From Flavobacterium covae (GTDB lineage Bacteria > Bacteroidota > Bacteroidia > Flavobacteriales > Flavobacteriaceae): DNA of 64,000 nt. The position numbers and the translations under genes were made by a program. The stretch covers positions 2,728,001 to 2,792,000 of the forward strand of contig CP067379.1 of assembly GCA_019565575.1 (NCBI GenBank), in the 5' to 3' direction. The notes below the pieces were generated by a model, which worked only from the letters and a program-made list of their open reading frames with translations, was not told the origin of the DNA and did not search any database. This document shows, piece after piece, positions 21,420 to 31,457 of this stretch (position 1 is the stretch's first letter; the number at the start of each line of letters is the position of its first letter).

Positions 21420-21820
21420 TTATTATTTCATAATAATTTCTTAAATTATGTTTAACCACAAAATTAATAATTTCTTTAAAAAACAAAATGAGAGTTATAA
21501 ATTCAACAAAGTGATAAAACTCTTTTTTCTTTTTTAAAGAATTAATAGTAAAAAATTAAAAATTTAGTAAGCTTTTAATAATTTTATTTAAAAAGCTCAG
21601 AATCTACTTACATGAAGAATAGTGGCAATGCCAAATATAGTAAAATTTTATTAACTTTTTTAAACTAGAACCGTCATTAATAAAATTTAAAAGTTAATTT
21701 GAAAATACTTCTAGCCTTATATTTCTCTAAAATTTATTTACAAACAGGGAAATTACTACCTTATTATCAATATATTTTTTTAATAAAAATAAGTTAGAAG
21801 TATTTTATAACTAAACCATT
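21420..21820. other. AT-rich gap without recognisable genes
   Basis: About 400 bp between menA and menB. I see no conserved coding frame, tRNA or clear hairpin on either strand. It must hold the menA promoter, which I cannot place. Confidence 0.5.
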
Positions 21821-22660
21821 TTATGGAATATATTTCTTTTCAAAATTAGGTTTACGTTTTTCTAAAAATGCGTTTCTACCTTCAATAGCTTCATCACTCA
21901 TATATGCTAATCGTGTAGCTTCACCTGCAAAAACTTGTTGTCCTACCATTCCATCATCAGTTAAATTCATGGCAAACTTTAGCATTTTAATGGAAATAGG
22001 TGATTTTTCTAATATTTCTTGAGCCCATTGATAAGCGGTATCTTCTAATTCAGCATGTGGGATAACGGCATTTACCATTCCCATTTCATACGCCTCTTGA
22101 GCAGAATAATTTCTACCTAAAAAGAAAATCTCACGAGCTTTCTTTTGTCCTACCATCTTAGCTAAATAAGCTGATCCATATCCTCCATCAAAACTAGTTA
22201 CATCAGCATCTGTTTGTTTAAAAATGGCATGTTCTTTACTGGCTAACGTTAAATCGCAAACTACATGTAAAGAATGTCCTCCTCCAACAGCCCATCCTGG
22301 AACTACCGCAATTACGGCTTTTGGCATAAAACGGATCAAACGTTGTACTTCTAAAATATTTAAGCGATGATATCCATCTTCTCCAACATAACCTTGATGC
22401 CCTCTCGCACGCTGATCTCCTCCACTACAAAAAGACCAAATTCCATCTTTAGAAGAAGGTCCTTCTGTAGATAATAGTACAACCCCAATATTTGTATCTT
22501 CATGTGCATCTTTAAAAGCAACTAATAATTCTGAAGTTGTTTTAGGTCGAAACGCATTACGAACATCTGGACGGTTAAAAGCAATTCGAGCAACACCATT
22601 ACATTTCTTATAGGTAATATCCTCAAATTCTAAGGCTGTTTCCCATTGTATTTTACTCAT
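21821..22660 (-). CDS. menB: 1,4-Dihydroxy-2-naphthoyl-CoA synthase
   Basis: A crotonase-fold enzyme of 279 residues that closes the second ring of menaquinone from o-succinylbenzoyl-CoA. Diagnostic segments are ARIAFNRPDVRNAFRPKT, FCSGGDQRARG, VPGWAVGGGHSLHVVCDLT (oxyanion hole) and DADVTSFDGGYGSAYLA with the catalytic aspartate and tyrosine. Length and frame are normal. It stands alone, with menC and menA close by on the same strand. Confidence 0.97.
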   Translation of the reverse strand: MSKIQWETALEFEDITYKKCNGVARIAFNRPDVRNAFRPKTTSELLVAFKDAHEDTNIGVVLLSTEGPSSKDGIWSFCSGGDQRARGHQGYVGEDGYHRLNILEVQRLIRFMPKAVIAVVPGWAVGGGHSLHVVCDLTLASKEHAIFKQTDADVTSFDGGYGSAYLAKMVGQKKAREIFFLGRNYSAQEAYEMGMVNAVIPHAELEDTAYQWAQEILEKSPISIKMLKFAMNLTDDGMVGQQVFAGEATRLAYMSDEAIEGRNAFLEKRKPNFEKKYIP

Positions 22661-23063
22661 ATAAATAACAGTTATTTTATTATAAAAAATTAATAATCAG
22701 TAAATTAAAATAAAACATATTGTTTATTTTTTAGCATATCTATGCAAAAATACTTCATTTTTATGGCATTCTACTCATATAAAGAATAGAAAATACTTCT
22801 TTCACTATAAAAATAAAATCTAAGAATGATAAAATCCTACTAAAACTTCATCAAACATCTTTTTCTTATTCGTACCATTTCTTACCTTTATAATGCTAAA
22901 CAAAGCTAAACAAGATAATTACAAAGTATTCAATCCTCTTTATATAAATAGTATAAATTCTATAGACAAGTAAAATCTCTAAAAATATTATTAACAAAAG
23001 CTAATTCTAAATTTCGTTTTCTAAAATTATAATTACCTTTGACCCTATCAAATAATTCGTTTT
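22661..23063. other. Intergenic region between divergent genes
   Basis: About 400 bp of AT-rich DNA between menB and the rightward pRiA4b-like gene. The only element I can support is the TAnnTTTG box near its right end. No RNA gene or repeat was seen. Confidence 0.5.
23034..23041 (+). promoter_or_regulatory. Promoter -7 box
   Basis: TACCTTTG fully matches TAnnTTTG, 22 bp before the ATG at 23064, the usual distance for a short leader. Confidence 0.6.
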
Positions 23064-23600
23064 ATGATTTACAAATACAGAGTTATCCTTGATGCTGAAG
23101 AGGATGTATTTAGAGATATAGCTATTGAAGAAAATAATAGTTTAGAAGATTTACATAATGCCATTGTAAATGCTTTTGGTTTTGATGGTATGGAAATGGC
23201 CGCTTTTTACACCTGTGATGATCAATGGAATCAAGATCAAGAAATTCCTTTATTTGACACAAGTGATAATCCTGGAGAAGGATTAACAATGGCCGATCAT
23301 ATTTTATCATCTACTTTTGATAAAAATAATACAAAAATCATTTATGTCTATGATTTTTTAAATATGTGGACTTTCTTTGTAGAATTAGCATCCATAGAAG
23401 AACCAGAACAAGGTATGTCTTATCCTGATTTATTATTTTCTCATGGAGTATTACCTCTTATGGCACCAGATAAAGAATTTGATGCAGAAAAAGATGATTT
23501 CTATGAAGATTTTCAAGATGATTACGATGATGAAGATTTTGATATGTTTGACGGTGATGATTCTTTTAGTGATTTTGGTTTTGAAGAAAACTGGAATTAA
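23064..23600 (+). CDS. Plasmid pRiA4b ORF-3-like protein
   Basis: A 178-residue protein of the pRiA4b ORF-3 (IS1096 TnpR-like) fold. Residues 1-80 show YRVILDAEEDVFRDIAIEENNSLEDLHNAIVNAFGF and MAAFYTCDDQW; a loop with KIIYVYDFLNMWTFFVEL follows. The tail from about residue 140 is strongly acidic (DDFYEDFQDDYDDEDFDMFDGDD). The function is unknown. Despite the family name nothing here suggests a mobile element; a copy of this gene is usual in flavobacterial chromosomes. Confidence 0.75.
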   Translation: MIYKYRVILDAEEDVFRDIAIEENNSLEDLHNAIVNAFGFDGMEMAAFYTCDDQWNQDQEIPLFDTSDNPGEGLTMADHILSSTFDKNNTKIIYVYDFLNMWTFFVELASIEEPEQGMSYPDLLFSHGVLPLMAPDKEFDAEKDDFYEDFQDDYDDEDFDMFDGDDSFSDFGFEENWN

Positions 23601-23676
23601 TATATCAAAAAAAAACATAAAATAAAAACCTTAAGAATATTAGATTCCTAAAATCTTTATTCTTTTATTAGAAAAT

Positions 23677-24704
23677 ATGATTAATCTTTTTAATACCCAA
23701 ATAGAAAACCTATCAATACATCGCGTAGGAAATAAAAGTAGAAATGAAGCTATATTTTTATCAGATCAGCCTTATGGCTTAAATGATGAAATCATGCCTT
23801 TGTTAAAAGAATTTTTCTTTAAACCTTTTAGAGAAAAAGAAGAAAATTATTATCAATTTGCACATGATGTAGATTTAGAATACAATGAAATGTATAATCT
23901 AGCAAGTGAAATTTTTTCAAATCCAGCTAACATTCATGACCTTTCAAAAAAGATAACCAAACATCTTTTTGAACAATCTAACCATCCTCATATAAAAAAC
24001 GGAGAAGTTTACATTACTTATCTAACAAATGTATCAATAGATAATAAACCGGTAGATGCAATAGGTGTATTCAAAAGCGAAATAAAATCAGATTTTCTTC
24101 AATTTGAAGAAAAAGGAAGTAATTTAGAAATGATTTTGCAACAAGGCATTAATTTACAAAAACTAGACAAAGGATGTTTAATTTTTAATTATAAAAAGAA
24201 GAAGGTTACAAAATACTAACAGTAGATAGTAATCGCTATGATGCTCGTTATTGGTTAGAATACTTTCTGAGTGTAGATGCTTTTCAAGATGAAAATTTTA
24301 TGACTAAAAAATATCTAAAATTTTGTCAAGATTTTGCAAAAGAAGTAGTTTTACCTGCTGAAGATAAAAAAGAAGAAGTTCTTTTTATGAATCGAGCTGT
24401 AAATCATTTTGCAAAAAATGATAATTTTGAAGAATCAACTTTTTTAAATGATGTATTAGATAATCCCGATTTAATTTCAGAATTCAAAAATTATAAAGTT
24501 GATAAAGGCGAAAAATACAGTGTAGAAGATTTAACTAACTTTCCAATTGCAAATCAGGCTGTAACTGATGTTCGCAGAAAAATGAAAAATGTAATAGAAT
24601 TGGATACAAATATTCAAATAAAATTGGATTTTGTAAACCCAGAAAGTGCGGAGAAATTTGTTGAAAAAGGTTGGGACGAAGAAAACAAATGTATTATTAT
24701 CTAG
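23677..24704 (+). CDS. Nucleoid-associated protein (NdpA/YejK family, frame break)
   Basis: A protein of about 342 residues of the 37-kDa nucleoid-associated family. Recognisable parts are HRVGNKSRNEAIFLS near residue 15, the long helical N-terminal domain, YITYLTNVSIDNKPVDAIGVFKSE, LDKGCLIFN and the C-terminal YWLEYFLSVDAFQDE. The frame breaks at an A5 run (24193-24197); A6 restores NYKKEEGYKILTVDSNRYDARYW. It would bind the nucleoid. It sits alone, 76 bp after the pRiA4b-like gene. Confidence 0.78.
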
Positions 24705-24735
24705 TATATTTTAATAAAGAACAAAAATCGTAATT

Positions 24736-25977
24736 ATGCAACATATTATAGATCGCTTTATAAGCTATGTAACAATAGATACAGAAGCTGACCCTAATTC
24801 TAATACCACTCCAAGTTCTGCTAAACAGTGGGATCTTGCCAATAAACTAGTAGAAGAATTAAAAAACATAGGAATGCAAGATGTAAGTATAGATGACAAA
24901 GCTTACATTCAAGCAACTCTACCTTCTAATATAGAGGAAAAAGTCCCCACTATCGGTTTTATTTCGCACTTTGATACTACTCCTGATTTTACGGGAGCTA
25001 ATATAAAACCACAAATAGTACCAAACTATGATGGTGGTGATATTGTACTAAATCAAGAAAAAAATATTATTCTTTCGCCTAGTTATTTTGAAGATTTATT
25101 ATTATATAAAGGACAAACTCTGATTACTACAGATGGCACAACTTTATTAGGTGCTGATGATAAAGCTGGTATAACAGAAATTATCACAGCAATGGAATAT
25201 TTAATTCAAAATCCACAAATTAAACATGGTACAATAAAAGTTGGTTTTACTCCCGATGAAGAAATTGGACGTGGTGCAGATTTTTTTGATGTAGAAAAAT
25301 TTGGATGCGACTGGGCTTATACTATGGATGGTAGTCAAATAGGTGAATTAGAATATGAAAATTTTAATGCTGCTGGTGTTAAAATTATATTTAAAGGAAA
25401 AAGCGTACACCCTGGTTATGCAAAAGGCAAAATGATTAATTCAATGCTTTTAGCTAATAAATATATAAGCAAATTACCTAAAAAAGAAGTCCCAGAAAAA
25501 ACAAAAGATTACCAAGGATTTTTTCACGTTGTTGATATAAAAGGAAGTATAGAAGAAACAACAGTTCAATTAATTATTCGCGATCATAATCGTAAGAAAT
25601 TTGAAAAGCGTAAAAAGTTTGCACAAAAAATTGCCGACAAGATCAATTCTAAATATAAAAAGCAATTTGGTGAAAATATTGTAGAAATAGAAATAAAAGA
25701 TCAATACTACAATATGCGCGAAAAAGTTGAACCTATGATGCACATAGTAAAAATAGCTGAAAAAGCAATGAAAAATTTAGGTATTACTCCTATTATTAAA
25801 CCAATAAGAGGAGGTACAGATGGATCTAGATTATCTTATATGGGGCTACCTTGTCCTAATATTTTTGCAGGCGGACATAATTTTCATGGAAAATATGAGT
25901 ATGTCCCAGTAGAAAGTATGCAAAAAGCCATTGATGTTATCGTTGAAATTACTCAATTAATAGCAAAACAAAAATAA
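24736..25977 (+). CDS. pepT: Peptidase T (tripeptide aminopeptidase)
   Basis: An M20B zinc metallopeptidase of 413 residues that removes N-terminal residues from tripeptides. Metal and catalytic segments are GFISHFDTTPDFTG (His-X-Asp), DGTTLLGADDKAG, FTPDEEIGRGADFF and the C-terminal GGTDGSRLSYMGLPCPNIFAGGHNFHG. The frame is intact and the length is standard. A bidirectional terminator follows. Confidence 0.96.
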   Translation: MQHIIDRFISYVTIDTEADPNSNTTPSSAKQWDLANKLVEELKNIGMQDVSIDDKAYIQATLPSNIEEKVPTIGFISHFDTTPDFTGANIKPQIVPNYDGGDIVLNQEKNIILSPSYFEDLLLYKGQTLITTDGTTLLGADDKAGITEIITAMEYLIQNPQIKHGTIKVGFTPDEEIGRGADFFDVEKFGCDWAYTMDGSQIGELEYENFNAAGVKIIFKGKSVHPGYAKGKMINSMLLANKYISKLPKKEVPEKTKDYQGFFHVVDIKGSIEETTVQLIIRDHNRKKFEKRKKFAQKIADKINSKYKKQFGENIVEIEIKDQYYNMREKVEPMMHIVKIAEKAMKNLGITPIIKPIRGGTDGSRLSYMGLPCPNIFAGGHNFHGKYEYVPVESMQKAIDVIVEITQLIAKQK

Positions 25978-26005
25978 ATAGTTGAGTTTTCAAAAACATT
26001 ATATA

Positions 26006-26036
26006 AAAAGGGGATGATTAAAATAATCATCCCTTT
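26006..26036. terminator. Bidirectional terminator between pepT and the TlpA-like gene
   Basis: A perfect 10-bp stem, GGGATGATTA and TAATCATCCC, with a three-base loop is flanked by A-rich and T-rich tracts. It lies between two convergent genes and can end both transcripts. Confidence 0.85.
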
Positions 26037-26065
26037 CAAATTTCAACTAAGTTTATAACTATTTT

Positions 26066-27213
26066 TTATTTAGTTAATACCTTTTTTATTTCATTTTCTA
26101 ATTCTTTATCAAAAAGATTAGTATCTATAATGTATCCTTTTTCATCAACTAATACTGTTGAAGGAATGCTTTCTATTTGATACATTTTTGCAATGGGATC
26201 TTCCCATTGCATCAAGTTAGAAACATGATTCCAAGTTAATTGATCTTTTTGAATGGCTTCTTTCCATTTCGTTAAATCTTTATCTAAAGATACACTTATA
26301 ATATTTAACCCTTTTGAATGCCATTTTTTATAAAGAGCTACTACATTAGGATTTTCTTTTCGACAAGGTCCACACCAAGAAGCCCAAAAATCAATTAAGG
26401 TTACTTTTCCTAAAACTTGTTTTAAACTTAATATTTTTCCATCAGGTGTTTTAGCACTAAAATCGGGAGCTTTCTTAATTAGTTCATTTTTTTTTTGCTC
26501 CTGCCATTGCTTTTTCAAAATCCTCTAATTGTTTTTTAATTTTCTTTCCTGCTGTTGTCTCTTTAACATCTTTTTCTAGAGCATCAAAAGATTTTTTTTA
26601 TTTTAACTACATCAGCATTTGGCGTATTAAAAAGAGTTGGAATTAATAATAAAGAAATAAACGATTTTGGATTTTCGTCAATGTATTTAGCTCCTGAAGT
26701 AATAAATTCTTCTTGAAATTTAGAAAATTCTGTATTAATTTTATTCATTGTTACAGAATCATTGACTTTCTGAGCCTCTTGCATTTTTGCCATGTTCTCT
26801 TTTTGAAATGACATCATACGTTTAGATATGCCCATCATTTGAGTGTTGTACTTAACTAATTCATCATTATTATAAGTACCTTCAACTTTAGTTAAAGGAA
26901 TACTGTCTTTGTTAATTTTTGCCGTTATATTTCCTTTTTCTAAAATAAATACAAAACCTCCTTGTTGATTTTCAACAGAAACCATGTGTACTTGTGGTTC
27001 TTTTGCTTCACCTTCAAAAACGAATTTGCCTTTTTCTACTTTTGCAGTATCTATAGAAACAGGCATTCCTGTATTTTCGTCTTGCTTTTGTAAAAAGACT
27101 TTTGTTCCGTCTTTTAATCCGTTGATTTCCCCTTCAAATTTAAATCCATTACCAATTATGCCATTACATGCAATAGATAAGGTTACTAAACTGATTCCTA
27201 AAATTTTTTTCAT
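26066..27213 (-). CDS. TlpA-like thioredoxin lipoprotein with DUF4369 (two frame breaks)
   Basis: About 381 residues after repair. The start MKKILGISLVTLSIACNG (ATG 27213) is a lipoprotein signal with cysteine at position 17. A DUF4369-type beta domain follows (FKFEGEINGLKDGTKVFLQKQDEN), then a helical linker and a C-terminal thioredoxin domain with WASWCGPCRKENP and the cis-proline segment SIPSTVLVD. The gene breaks at a T8 run (26592-26599) and a T10 run (26487-26496), each one base too long. It would act in the periplasm as a thiol-disulfide oxidoreductase; the substrate is unknown. Confidence 0.85.
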
Positions 27214-27260
27214 CTGTATGTATTTGTTAATAATATAAAGAACTATAAAAATAGTTTTAC

Positions 27261-27268
27261 TAATTTTG
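27261..27268 (+). promoter_or_regulatory. Promoter -7 box for the unknown gene at 27328
   Basis: TAATTTTG matches TAnnTTTG on the plus strand, in the divergent gap before the TlpA-like gene and about 60 bp before the TTG start of the gene at 27328. Confidence 0.45.
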
Positions 27269-27327
27269 AACCACAAAAATAGCCTTTTTGTAGTTATATA
27301 AGTCATTTTTAAGTTTTATTTAAAATT

Positions 27328-27875
27328 TTGGAGAAAATAATTTCTAAATATTATCCTAAAGTTAATTCACTCAAAAAAACTTTCTGTGTTTTTGAAGAGG
27401 TTTCATATAGTTGTATTTCTAATCTAACACCTGATTTTGTAAGTAAATCGGGAAGCAACTATTTTTATACACAAAAAGGGATTTATAGATTATCAAATCA
27501 TTGGGGACGATTTGCAAATTCAAAATGGAGGTTAATAAATCACGATTTAGAAACTTCTAAATTCAAAGTAGGCTATGCTACTTGGGATAGTTTTTTCCTG
27601 ATAATGAAATAGAAAAATTATATTATCTTGATTGGGATCGTATTCGTAATGAAATTCATTATCTACACAAACAAACTAAGAATTATAATAATTCTGCAAT
27701 TTTAAGAACCAGCACAGAAACTAAAAAAAGACTAAAAAATGCACGAAATATTTTAAATCTTACGAATTGGGCAAAACATTTTGATGAAGATATTCATATT
27801 CTAAGAGAAAAAATAATAAACGACTTAATTTATACAGAATTATCTTTAGATCAAATTAAAAAACAATATTTATGA
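27328..27875 (+). CDS. Hypothetical protein (frame break)
   Basis: About 182 residues of unknown function. The first half reads SNLTPDFVSKSGSNYFYTQKGIYRLSNHWGRFANSKWRL, the second is helical and basic (YYLDWDRIRNEIHYLHKQTK, REKIINDLIYTELSLDQIKKQYL). The frame breaks at a T6 run (27591-27596); T7 restores WDSFFPDNEIEKLYYLDWD. No ATG precedes the conserved part. TTG at 27328 with GGAG close by is the only start seen. Its stop TGA overlaps the ATG of a 46-residue basic protein, so the two are translationally coupled. Confidence 0.6.
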
Positions 27876-28012
27876 GCCGTAAAAACGAGGAGAATATTAA
27901 AAAATTCAATAATAAACTTAGAAGAGCTAAAATTAAAAATGAGGCAAAAAAAATAGAGCGGAAAAATAAACTAAAGAAAATAAGTAATTCTTTTTCTGAG
28001 AAAGAAAATTAG
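27872..28012 (+). CDS. Small basic coupled protein (46 aa)
   Basis: ATG at 27872 lies in an ATGA overlap with the stop of the preceding gene. The peptide starts MSRKNEENIKKFNNKLRRAK, is about 40 % lysine plus arginine, has no hydrophobic segment and probably forms one long helix. It could bind nucleic acid, but there is no sequence motif to support that. The overlap is the main evidence that it is translated. Confidence 0.5.
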   Translation: MSRKNEENIKKFNNKLRRAKIKNEAKKIERKNKLKKISNSFSEKEN

Positions 28013-28173
28013 ATATAGTACATTTTATCTAAAATTTATTTTTTTAAGCTTTTTTCTTACATAATTATATTTTTTTATTAAATTTGAGAATAAAAATTAG
28101 TTAATTCTTACTTATAATTCTTAAATCATATTGTCTTTTATAAAAATGACATAATAAAATATCAAATAAAATT

Positions 28174-28865
28174 ATGGAAGATTTGACCCAAAAAAAGACA
28201 ATAAGACTAATTAGTATTACTTATTTTGCTACTGCCTTATTATTTTTAATAAACGAAATATTTAATATAAATCCTTCATTATCCTATCTTGGATTATTAC
28301 GTCTAATCTTATTACAAATACTTTACATATATAGTTCATCAAAAAGAAATTATCTTTTTATAGGAGTTCTTGTTTTTGTGATTATTAGCAATTTCTTTTT
28401 TCAATACAAGACAAAATCATTTTTATTTTATGGAATGATTGCTTATTTAATTAACAGACTACTTAGTCTAATACTAGTTTATCAAAATATAACCCCAAAA
28501 AAAATAATACCTATTTTAATTTGTACAATTCCTTTTTATTTTTTTACTTATATGTTATATTTTTAATTTGTTATTTTTATTCATCTAATTTTTTAATACT
28601 TTTATTCAACGGAATATTAATGTCTTTGTTGGGAGGAATTTCATTATCTAATTATTATCTAGAAAAAAATGAAATCAACAATAAAAATTCTTTCTTATTA
28701 ATAAGCATTATTTTATTTGTAATGCAAAATTTCATATTTATTCTTCAAAAATACTTTACCTTAGAAAAAATTTTTGAACCTATAAATATTATATTGAATA
28801 CATCATCTCTTTATATTTTTTATAGGTTTATTATTTTAAGTGAAAAATATCAGAATAATAAATAA
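28174..28865 (+). CDS. Polytopic membrane protein of unknown function (frame break)
   Basis: About 230 residues with seven or eight hydrophobic segments in a short, very AT-rich gene. The frame breaks at a T5 run (28560-28564); T6 gives a continuous MLYFLICYFYSSNFLIL. The even spacing of segments and the length recall YhhN-type (lysoplasmalogenase-like) proteins, but I see no catalytic aspartates to prove it. It is monocistronic, facing the superoxide dismutase gene. Confidence 0.55.
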
Positions 28866-28884
28866 TTTTTTAATCCTTCAATAT

Positions 28885-29745
28885 TTATTTTATAATATCA
28901 TTCTTTTTATCTTCTAAAGGAACTAAATCAGATTCTTCCTCTACAGTTGTTGTTGAAACAGCACTAGTCGTTGGGTAACTAGATTTTGGAAAAGCATTAT
29001 ACCTCTCTTCTATTTTAGGCCAACTAACCATACTAAAAAGGTATTAGCATATTCTTTTTTTCTATTTTGAAACTTTAAATAATATGCGTGTTCCCACATA
29101 TCTAAACACAATAAGGGTATGTCTTTAATCCCTAATCCTTTCATTTGAGGAGCATCATTATTAGCTGTGGTCAAAATTTTTAATTTACCATATTTATCCG
29201 AAAGCAACCAAGTCCAACCTGAACCGTTAATTTTTATAGAAACTTCCGAAAAATTTTGAATGAACTGATCAAAAGAACCAAAATCTCTATTAATAGCTTC
29301 TAATAACTCTCCTGTGGGCTGTCCTCCTGCTTTTGGGGCTATTGATTCAAAATAAAAATTATGATTATATACTGCTCCCGCGTAATTACGAACTTCAGTA
29401 TCAGAATAATTTAAATTTTTAAATATATCCAAAAAATCTAATACTTCATATTTAGTCCCTATTATTGTCTTATTAAGAGCGTTTACATACGGTAATAAAT
29501 GTTTTGAATAATGTAATTCTAAAGTATTAGAATCTAAATAAGGTTCTAAAGATTGATATTCAAAAGGTAATTTGTATAATTGAAAAGCCCCTTCATTAGC
29601 TTTTAAATCTGAAGGTTTAGTATCTTTTTTTTCGATAGCCACTATAGGAGTAGCAGGAACATCTACGACTTCTACTAAAGTATCTTTTTTACAGCTTAAA
29701 AAGATAATCCAACACAATTTATGATAAAAAAAATTTTTTATTCAT
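28885..29745 (-). CDS. Fe/Mn superoxide dismutase lipoprotein (frame breaks)
   Basis: An Fe/Mn-SOD domain behind a lipoprotein signal (IIFLSCKKD). Metal ligands are visible: LHYSKHLLPYV (first His), GAVYNHNFYFESIAP (second His) and DMWEHAYYLKFQNRKKEY (Asp and third His). Adding one base to an A5 run (29035-29039) continues the protein through FFSMVSWPKIEERYNAFP into an unusual tail of about 35 residues rich in Ser, Thr, Glu and Lys. The ATG (29745) overlaps the ACBP stop (AATGAATAA), but an A8 run (29726-29733) puts it out of frame. Periplasmic or outer-membrane location is inferred. Confidence 0.85.
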
Positions 29746-30010
29746 TTGTAACTATTTCATTTACTAAATCAATATAACTTTTTTTAGCTTCCTCAACAGA
29801 TAAATGGCTTACTTGCATCCAAGCGTTTAATTTGAAAGCATCACGTACATCTAGATTACTATAATTCATATTAGACATTGAGCCATTACTAGCTTGTTTA
29901 TAATAAGCATATAACCGTAACATAACATCTTGAGGAAGTGAGTCCTGTTGCATTTTAGAAACCTTCATAAAAGCTTCTTTAAATTTAATATCTAATTCTT
30001 GAGGAGACAT
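29738..30010 (-). CDS. Acyl-CoA-binding protein
   Basis: A 90-residue four-helix ACBP starting MSPQELDIKFKEAF. Diagnostic segments are MLRLYAYYKQASNG and AFKLNAWMQVSHLSVEEAKKSYIDLV. It binds long-chain acyl-CoA in the cytoplasm. I chose ATG 30010, which follows the psd stop by one base, over an upstream in-frame ATG inside psd. The psd-ACBP pairing is common in flavobacteria and links it to phospholipid synthesis. Confidence 0.92.
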   Translation of the reverse strand: MSPQELDIKFKEAFMKVSKMQQDSLPQDVMLRLYAYYKQASNGSMSNMNYSNLDVRDAFKLNAWMQVSHLSVEEAKKSYIDLVNEIVTNE

Positions 30011-30011
30011 T

Positions 30012-30665
30012 TTAAGCTTGTGCAATAATAGTGTAATTTCCAATTGCTTTTTCTTCTAGTTGCACATTAACTTTAGTTCCTAAAGGTAGATATAAATCTA
30101 CTCGAGAACCAAATTTTATAAAGCCTGCATCCGTTCCTTGAATTGCAACATCGCCTTCTTTCGCATAATTTACAATTCTTTTTGCTAAAGCTCCTGCAAT
30201 TTGACGATACATAATTTCTCCAAACGCTTTATTTTCAACTACAACTGAAGTACGTTCATTTTCTGTACTAGCTTTTGGATGCCAAGCTACTAAATACTTA
30301 CCTGGATGGTACTTACTGTATTTAACAACTCCTGAAACAGCATAACGAGTAACATGAACGTTTATTGGAGACATGAAAATAGAAACCATTAATCGTTTAT
30401 CTTTAAAATATTCTTCTTCGTATACTTCTTCTATTACGACTACCTTACCATCAACAGGTGCTAATATTGTATGTTCATTAGGTTGTATTTTTCTATTAGG
30501 ATTTCTAAAAAATTGCAAAATTATTATATATAAAAATAATACTAATATTTGTATACTTAAGCGTAACCATGTAATATCAATCAAAAATTTATCAGCTAAA
30601 AACAAGCTAATAATCATCATTAATGAAGCTACTGAAATAATTTTAATTCCTTCTTTATGAAACAT
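30012..30665 (-). CDS. psd: Phosphatidylserine decarboxylase
   Basis: A short-type (217 residues) proenzyme that makes phosphatidylethanolamine. Two membrane segments lie at the N-terminus. [16 protein letters not shown], the active-site region [11 protein letters not shown] and [15 protein letters not shown] follow. The self-cleavage site is [10 protein letters not shown] (Gly-Ser), which becomes the pyruvoyl group. The start overlaps the 3' end of cdsA by 11 bp. Frame intact. Confidence 0.95.
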   Translation of the reverse strand: MFHKEGIKIISVASLMMIISLFLADKFLIDITWLRLSIQILVLFLYIIILQFFRNPNRKIQPNEHTILAPVDGKVVVIEEVYEEEYFKDKRLMVSIFMSPINVHVTRYAVSGVVKYSKYHPGKYLVAWHPKASTENERTSVVVENKAFGEIMYRQIAGALAKRIVNYAKEGDVAIQGTDAGFIKFGSRVDLYLPLGTKVNVQLEEKAIGNYTIIAQA

Positions 30666-31456
30666 ATCCTACAATTTTTAATAGTAAATAAATAAATGGG
30701 GTTGTAAAAATAATACTATCTAGTCTATCTAATATTCCTCCATGACCTGGCATAATATTACCACTATCTTTAACTCCTGCTAAGCGTTTAAATTTAGACT
30801 CGACTAAATCTCCTATTGTACCAAAACAACTTATTAGTAAAGCAATCAGAATCCAATATGTAACTGGCAGCAAATTTACATAATATTGACTTATTACAAA
30901 ACTAGCTAGAACAGTAAAAGAGTACCTCCTAAAAACCTTCAATTGTTTTTTTGGGAGATATTTTTTCGAATAATTTATTTTTTCCAATTTTCTTTCCCAC
31001 TATATAAGCAAATGTATCATTTGTCCATATTAAAATAAAAATTCCTATAATAATATGTGGATAATGATTTTCTTTTATTTTACCTAATTTGGTAATCAAT
31101 ATAAATGGTATAATAATATATCCTATTAAGATTATCCAATTTAAATAGTTAATATCTTTAATTTTAGAATCGAATAGCCATTTACAAAGAAATGCTAATA
31201 CAATTAAACTTATAATGACTAACATCCAATTATTAAAGTGGTAGTTGTTAAAATAGGTATAATTTAAATAAGAGATAATGGCTAGCAGAAAAGCTAATCC
31301 TTTATTTATTCTAACTAAATTTGTGAATTCATTTACTGCTTGGAATAAAAAAAGTCCAAAAAGAATTAAAAAGGATTCTTCTGAGTATAGAGTAGCAGAC
31401 ACTAACAAAGCAACATATATAATGCCTGATAATGCACGGACTAATGTTTCGTTCAT
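30655..31456 (-). CDS. cdsA: Phosphatidate cytidylyltransferase CdsA (frame break)
   Basis: An inner-membrane enzyme of about 267 residues that makes CDP-diacylglycerol; the frame is broken just at the family's catalytic stretch. Before the break come [33 protein letters not shown]; after it [39 protein letters not shown], the signature. The join is at an A5 run (30931-30935). One base less there, or one more there and one more at 30916-30919, restores it; the latter gives the expected EGFLGG. Loss of this enzyme should be lethal, so a sequencing error is likely. Confidence 0.93.
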
Positions 31457-31457
31457 G

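Noticed and set aside
23064..23600. Mobile element suggested by the pRiA4b/IS1096-like protein
   Set aside because: No inverted repeats, transposase or target duplication flank it, and the family occurs widely as a chromosomal gene.
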